NCBI GenBank assembly: GCA_943359405.1
Contig: CALRHO010000008.1
Span: forward strand, 1-17,783
Direction: 5' to 3'
Source of the DNA: Candidatus Nomurabacteria bacterium
Lineage (GTDB): Bacteria > Patescibacteriota > Minisyncoccia > Phycocordibacterales > UBA918
Length of the DNA stretch: 17,783 nucleotides
Below the pieces are notes generated by a model. It did not search any database, was not told the origin of the DNA, and worked only from the letters and a program-made list of their open reading frames with translations. Positions 14,722 through 17,783 of this stretch are shown piece by piece. The stretch's first letter is position 1; each line of letters starts with the position of its first letter. Both the position numbers and the translations under genes were made by a program.

Positions 14722-15693
14722 ATGCACATCATTCCTCAAAAACGTATCTATATTTGGATTGGGGTGACAATCGTCGCTGTCTCGGTGGCACTGGTGGCGT
14801 TTTTTGGCCTCCGTCTAGGCATCGACTTTACTGGCGGCTCACTCATGGAAGTGCGCTACACTACCGTGCCTGATCGCACCACGATTGAAGCTGCGATTAC
14901 ACCGCTTGGACTTGATGGTTTTTCACTCCGACAATCAAGTACCGATGAAGGCAGTGGCTATCTGGTGTCGACACGAGATCTTACTGAGCAGGAGCGGGCA
15001 GGTTTGGCTGAGGCACTGACAGCCCTCGGCGAAGGGGGTGAAGTGTCTCGCTTTACTTCTGTTGGGCCGGTGATTGGTGCTGAGCTTGCTGACAAGGCCG
15101 TGTGGGCGATTGGTGCCGTGTTACTCCTCATTATCTTTTATGTAGCCTTTGCCTTTGCAGGTATTGGTTACCCGGTGAGTTCGTGGATGTATGGTTTTAT
15201 TGCGATTGGAGTACTGGCACATGATATCGTAGTGCCCTTAGCGGCGATGTCACTTCTCGGCTTCTTTATGGGAGCGGAAGTCGATATTCTATTTGTGACC
15301 GCCCTCCTTACTATCTTGGGCTTTTCGGTGAACGATACGATTGTAATCTTTGACCGTGTCCGGGAGAAACTAAAAGAGAACCGTACTGAGCATCGTAAGA
15401 AAGTTGCAGTGGTCGGCGCGATGCCTCGAGAAGAGGTAACGTATACGCTCAACCGCTCCTTTGGAGAGCTGGTTAATGAAGCGATTACCGAGACGCTGGC
15501 TCGCTCGATCAACACCTCACTAACGGTACTGCTTGCGCTTGGTGCACTTTACTTCTTTGGTGGGGAAGTGACACAGGTGTTTGTCCTGATCTTGGGGGTA
15601 GGTGTACTTGCTGGTGCATACTCTTCAATCTTTATTGCTTCGCCCTTGCTTGTTGCGTATGAACAGTGGCAGGCAAAGAAGGTTACAAAGTAG
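14722..15693 (+). CDS. secF: Protein translocase subunit SecF
   Basis: The protein has 323 residues. The first membrane segment (about 9-30) runs into LGIDFTGGS (32-40), the SecF counterpart of the SecD signature. A periplasmic-type domain (about 42-122) precedes five membrane segments. GFSVNDTIVIFDRVREKLKEN (200-220) is the conserved proton-channel motif, and SFGELVNEAITETLARSINTS follows. The start 12 nt after secD lacks a Shine-Dalgarno sequence, so it may be translated by coupling. It works as a heterodimer with SecD. Confidence 0.95.
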   Translation: MHIIPQKRIYIWIGVTIVAVSVALVAFFGLRLGIDFTGGSLMEVRYTTVPDRTTIEAAITPLGLDGFSLRQSSTDEGSGYLVSTRDLTEQERAGLAEALTALGEGGEVSRFTSVGPVIGAELADKAVWAIGAVLLLIIFYVAFAFAGIGYPVSSWMYGFIAIGVLAHDIVVPLAAMSLLGFFMGAEVDILFVTALLTILGFSVNDTIVIFDRVREKLKENRTEHRKKVAVVGAMPREEVTYTLNRSFGELVNEAITETLARSINTSLTVLLALGALYFFGGEVTQVFVLILGVGVLAGAYSSIFIASPLLVAYEQWQAKKVTK

Positions 15694-15698
15694 CACAT

Positions 15699-16265
15699 AT
15701 GCTCATCGGAATTACGGGTACTGATGGAGCTGGAAAAGGCACAGTCGTCGAATACCTCGTTAAACAACGTGGATATCTTCACTTCTCGAGCCGCGGTCTT
15801 ATAACCCGAGAATTACTCCAGAAGGGATTGCCAACTGACCGACCACACCTGCGGCAAATGGCTAACGAACTGCGAGCTCACTATGGTGACGATTATGTAA
15901 TCAAGGCGGCACTGGCTGAGGTGCGTGAGTCCGCGCTTGATCACCTGATTATAGAGTCTATTCGTACCACAGCAGAAGTAGCTGCACTGAGGCGCGCTGG
16001 TGGTATTTTGCTTGCGGTCGATGCAGACGTAGAGGTTCGCTTTGCACGTATTCAGGGGCGTGGCTCAGCCTCGGACCAGGTCACGTTTGACGAGTTTGTA
16101 GCACAGGAGCAGCTCGAAATGAATGACCCTGACCCGCATGGTATGCAAAAGGCGATGGTGATGGCGATGGCAGATTACACGATTATAAATAATGCCTCAG
16201 TGAAGGAACTTGAGGAGGCTATTGAGGTGGCGCTTATGGTACCTGGTGAAAAAACCGGGAAGTAG
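15699..16265 (+). CDS. P-loop nucleotide kinase of the NMP/dephospho-CoA kinase type
   Basis: The protein has 188 residues from ATG 15699, 5 nt after the secF stop. An upstream in-frame ATG at 15666 would overlap secF by 28 nt and add residues before the beta-strand that normally opens the fold, so 15699 is preferred. The Walker A motif is GTDGAGKGT (7-15). IIESIRTTAEV, VDADVEVRFARIQGRG (LID-like arginines) and a final IINNASVKELEEAI match small nucleoside or nucleotide kinases such as cytidylate/adenylate kinase or CoaE relatives. The substrate cannot be told: it could phosphorylate a nucleotide or dephospho-CoA, or be an orphan ATPase. It is the last gene of the secDF unit and is followed by a strong terminator. 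Confidence 0.78.
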   Translation: MLIGITGTDGAGKGTVVEYLVKQRGYLHFSSRGLITRELLQKGLPTDRPHLRQMANELRAHYGDDYVIKAALAEVRESALDHLIIESIRTTAEVAALRRAGGILLAVDADVEVRFARIQGRGSASDQVTFDEFVAQEQLEMNDPDPHGMQKAMVMAMADYTIINNASVKELEEAIEVALMVPGEKTGK

Positions 16266-16273
16266 TTATTACT

Positions 16274-16324
16274 AAACCAAAACACCACGGTGGCCCCTTT
16301 GTGGCCACCGTGGTGTTTTGGTTT
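16274..16324. terminator. Bidirectional terminator between convergent genes
   Basis: A 22-bp perfect stem (16274-16295 with 16303-16324), 7-nt loop, A-rich on the left and T-rich on the right. It lies between the kinase gene and the convergent UMP kinase gene. Confidence 0.92.
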
Positions 16325-16352
16325 TTCCCGAGGACCAGCCTAGGGAAAAGTA

Positions 16353-17042
16353 CTACGGATGAATGCGGGTGCCGACAAATGGTTTGCCATCGAGATAGTT
16401 GCTGAGTGCTTCGAGGTTTGTTCCGTTGATGTGAGCGACCTCGAGGCCAAGTGCGGTAGCGGCGCGGGCTGCAACGGGGTCAAACGGTGCCGAGAGCCCG
16501 GGGTCCCAGTCGACGGGAATCAGTTTCATAAAATTATCCCAGGTAATGGTTTCGATTGCTGATGCATCAGGATTGGTTTTCGGATTGTCGGTGTAGACAT
16601 AGTCAGTATTGGAGAGGTTCACCATCGCTTTGGCTCCAATACGTTCAGCAATCTGTACGGCACGGAGGTCAGTTGAGGCACCTGGACGGTAGCCCGCCGC
16701 GATGATGAGGCGCTCGTGCGGGGGTACATCATGAATATCGTCAGGATTGGTAATCATGACTCGATAGGCACGGTCACGGAAGACGGTACGCAAAAGGTGG
16801 CCATTGAGGCGCGTTGCATGGATACCCATCCAGTCGAGGTCCTCTCGCTCGAGGGTGGCCACTGCCTTGGCGGCGTCTTGGTAGCGACGGGCAGTGCGTC
16901 CACCGCCAGCAATGATAATAAAACGACGGCCCGAAGCCGTGTGTACGTCAATGAGATTTTTTAGGTTGCTAAGAAATGTGGTATCGATAGCGTCGGGGAC
17001 AATCAGTGATCCGCCGACAGACATTACAATGGTTTCGGTCAT
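16353..17042 (-). CDS. pyrH: UMP kinase-like protein of the amino acid kinase family (archaeal type)
   Basis: The protein has 229 residues from ATG 17042. VMSVGGSLIVPD (6-17) corresponds to the phosphate-binding start of the amino acid kinase fold (usually KxGGS; the lysine is replaced by S here). IIIAGGGRTARRYQDAA (42-58) is the glycine loop typical of archaeal-type PyrH. NLSNTDYVYTDNPKTNPDA (142-160) matches the nucleotide-binding region, and the C-terminus GTRIHP also fits. It should convert UMP to UDP in pyrimidine synthesis. An in-frame ATG at 17060 would add MLLYPL, but a TACTAT box sits between the two starts, 8 nt before 17042, which favours the shorter form. The lost lysine makes substrate or activity less sure. 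It stands alone on the minus strand. Confidence 0.82.
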   Translation of the reverse strand: MTETIVMSVGGSLIVPDAIDTTFLSNLKNLIDVHTASGRRFIIIAGGGRTARRYQDAAKAVATLEREDLDWMGIHATRLNGHLLRTVFRDRAYRVMITNPDDIHDVPPHERLIIAAGYRPGASTDLRAVQIAERIGAKAMVNLSNTDYVYTDNPKTNPDASAIETITWDNFMKLIPVDWDPGLSAPFDPVAARAATALGLEVAHINGTNLEALSNYLDGKPFVGTRIHP

Positions 17043-17303
17043 CAGGGGATATAGTAGCATAGCGAGTCAGGTTGCGGTGGATGCACGTTTTGTTAGGATA
17101 TTCTTAGGAGGGGATCGTTAAGTGACATTGGGCTGTAGTAAGGTGACTCGCCCGTTATAACGGAACACCGAATGGCCCGGTGATGGTCGTGTGGCAGAAC
17201 CGCGGAGAGCGGTGTCCCAGCGTACGTGTCATTGTGCGCTGTAACAGTCGGAGACGTCTTCTTACCTGGGCATCCTGGCTGAAGACCACCCCTTACATGT
17301 GGC
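17043..17303 (+). other. Intergenic stretch, no protein gene seen
   Basis: The six frames hold only short ORFs without recognisable motifs. A few small hairpins occur (for example CCGTTATAACGG near 17152 and ACCGC/GCGGT near 17199-17213). It ends at a terminator-like hairpin, so it may carry a short plus-strand transcript. No promoter is convincing. Confidence 0.35.
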
Positions 17304-17346
17304 GGCGGGTAGACTGGGAGACTGGTCTGCCCGCCAATTGTTTTTA
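17304..17346 (+). terminator. Probable terminator in the intergenic region
   Basis: An 11-bp stem (17304-17314 with 17325-17335, one T-G pair), then AATTGTTTTTA. It implies transcription from upstream on the plus strand, although no gene is seen there. Confidence 0.55.
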
Positions 17347-17371
17347 TACCGAGTTTAGTATGGTGGTGTCT

Positions 17372-17600
17372 GGCAGGTGGTGGTGACCAAGGTTCTCAAA
17401 GCAACGTTTGCTCGTGTCTGGGGACCGAGCGCGTTGCTGGTCATAAGGGTTGGTCGGGGGATTACCATGTTTCCCGTAGCCGCCCGAAGAGTCGGCCCAG
17501 CAAGGGCTGTAATGCGTCCTGCGCACATTGGTTTTGCGGCACTCGTTATCCAATGCTCTCCACCACCTGCCGCACGCCTGGTCCGCCAGGCTTTTGTTTT
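17372..17600 (+). ncRNA. Candidate structured noncoding RNA with its own terminator
   Basis: A perfect 12-bp helix (17372-17383 with 17560-17571) closes about 175 nt. Inside, three stacked helices form one arm: 17384-17389 with 17438-17443, 17401-17406 with 17432-17437, and 17410-17414 with 17426-17430. Further short hairpins lie around 17493-17506 and 17527-17554. A 6-bp GC hairpin (17576-17591) followed by TTTTGTTTT ends the element like an intrinsic terminator. No protein frame with recognisable motifs overlaps. I could not match it to RNase P, tmRNA, SRP or 6S RNA. Confidence 0.45.
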
Positions 17601-17615
17601 GCCTAGATGAATCGG

Positions 17616-17767
17616 TTGACAGGTTATTCTTATCGGTATATCTTCTACCTATGATTACTCATACTCACAGCGTCGGGATTCTCCTTCGGTCGGGAGCGCT
17701 TCTGCGTGGGTAGTTTTCTTTCTCATCGCACAGGCACTCCCGACACGCTCGGGAGTGCTTTTGTTTT
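17616..17767 (+). promoter_or_regulatory. Promoter, 20-codon leader ORF and terminator/antiterminator
   Basis: TTGACA 17616-17621, a 17-bp spacer and TATCTT 17639-17644 precede an ATG (17651) by 6 nt. That frame, MITHTHSVGILLRSGALLRG, stops at 17713. Downstream, 17734-17743 pairs with 17749-17758 and is followed by TTTTGTTTT, an intrinsic terminator. The 5' arm of this terminator can instead pair with 17689-17699 inside the mini-ORF (10 of 11 positions), so translation could influence termination. The controlled gene would lie beyond the window. Confidence 0.45.
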
Positions 17768-17783
17768 ACGACCAGGCGGGAGA

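Noticed and set aside
17043..17600. RNase P RNA, tmRNA or SRP RNA in the final intergenic region or the 23S spacer
   Set aside because: None of their conserved motifs (for example GAGGAAAGTCC with ACAGAA, the tRNA-like GGTTCRA end, or the GGAA-loop AGCAGCC) could be found.
17180..17610. ORFs of 68-77 codons near the right end
   Set aside because: No start signals or motifs, and they overlap the structured RNA candidate and terminator.

Overview
The window looks like part of a genome from the candidate phyla radiation (Patescibacteria, Parcubacteria-like). Four things suggest this: a 23S rRNA gene carrying self-splicing-type introns and large insertions; no Shine-Dalgarno sequences in front of the genes; -10 boxes placed 6-8 nt before start codons; and a gene set (VWA membrane protein, RodA, polyprenyl sugar transferase, SecD/SecF, divergent FolD, archaeal-type UMP kinase) common in these bacteria. 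The lineage is inferred; no 16S gene is present to confirm it.

Positions 1-5550 are the RNA part. The 3' end of a nucleotidyltransferase-fold regulator (1-372) ends at a strong terminator. A promoter, an attenuator-like leader and a chain of hairpins then lead into a 23S rRNA gene of about 3.9 kb (about 969-4871). The 23S is interrupted by two group I introns at positions equivalent to E. coli 1931 and 2593, by a structured insertion in helix 45, and by an expanded hairpin in domain I. A long structured spacer, a tRNA whose anticodon arm is enlarged by about 23 nt, and a 5S gene follow, ending in a terminator. No 16S lies in the roughly 600 bp upstream, so the rRNA operon is probably split.

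Positions 5600-13230 concern mainly the envelope: a membrane-anchored VWA protein and RodA (peptidoglycan polymerisation) on the + strand; a GT4-type glycosyltransferase and a truncated partial copy of it on the - strand; then a polyprenyl-phosphate sugar-1-phosphate transferase, an NAD-dependent epimerase-like protein and FolD on the + strand. Many have their own promoter, with the transcript apparently starting at or near the start codon.

Positions 13270-17040 hold secD-secF followed closely by a P-loop kinase, a 22-bp hairpin terminator, and a convergent UMP kinase-like gene. The last 740 bp have no convincing protein gene. They hold a structured segment closed by a 12-bp helix and followed by a terminator, and then a promoter/mini-ORF/terminator leader whose target gene, if any, lies outside the window.

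The most unusual signals are the density of RNA-level interruptions in one rRNA/tRNA locus, the expanded tRNA anticodon arm, two attenuator-like leaders, and two unassigned structured RNA candidates. No CRISPR array, complete transposon or phage gene was seen.
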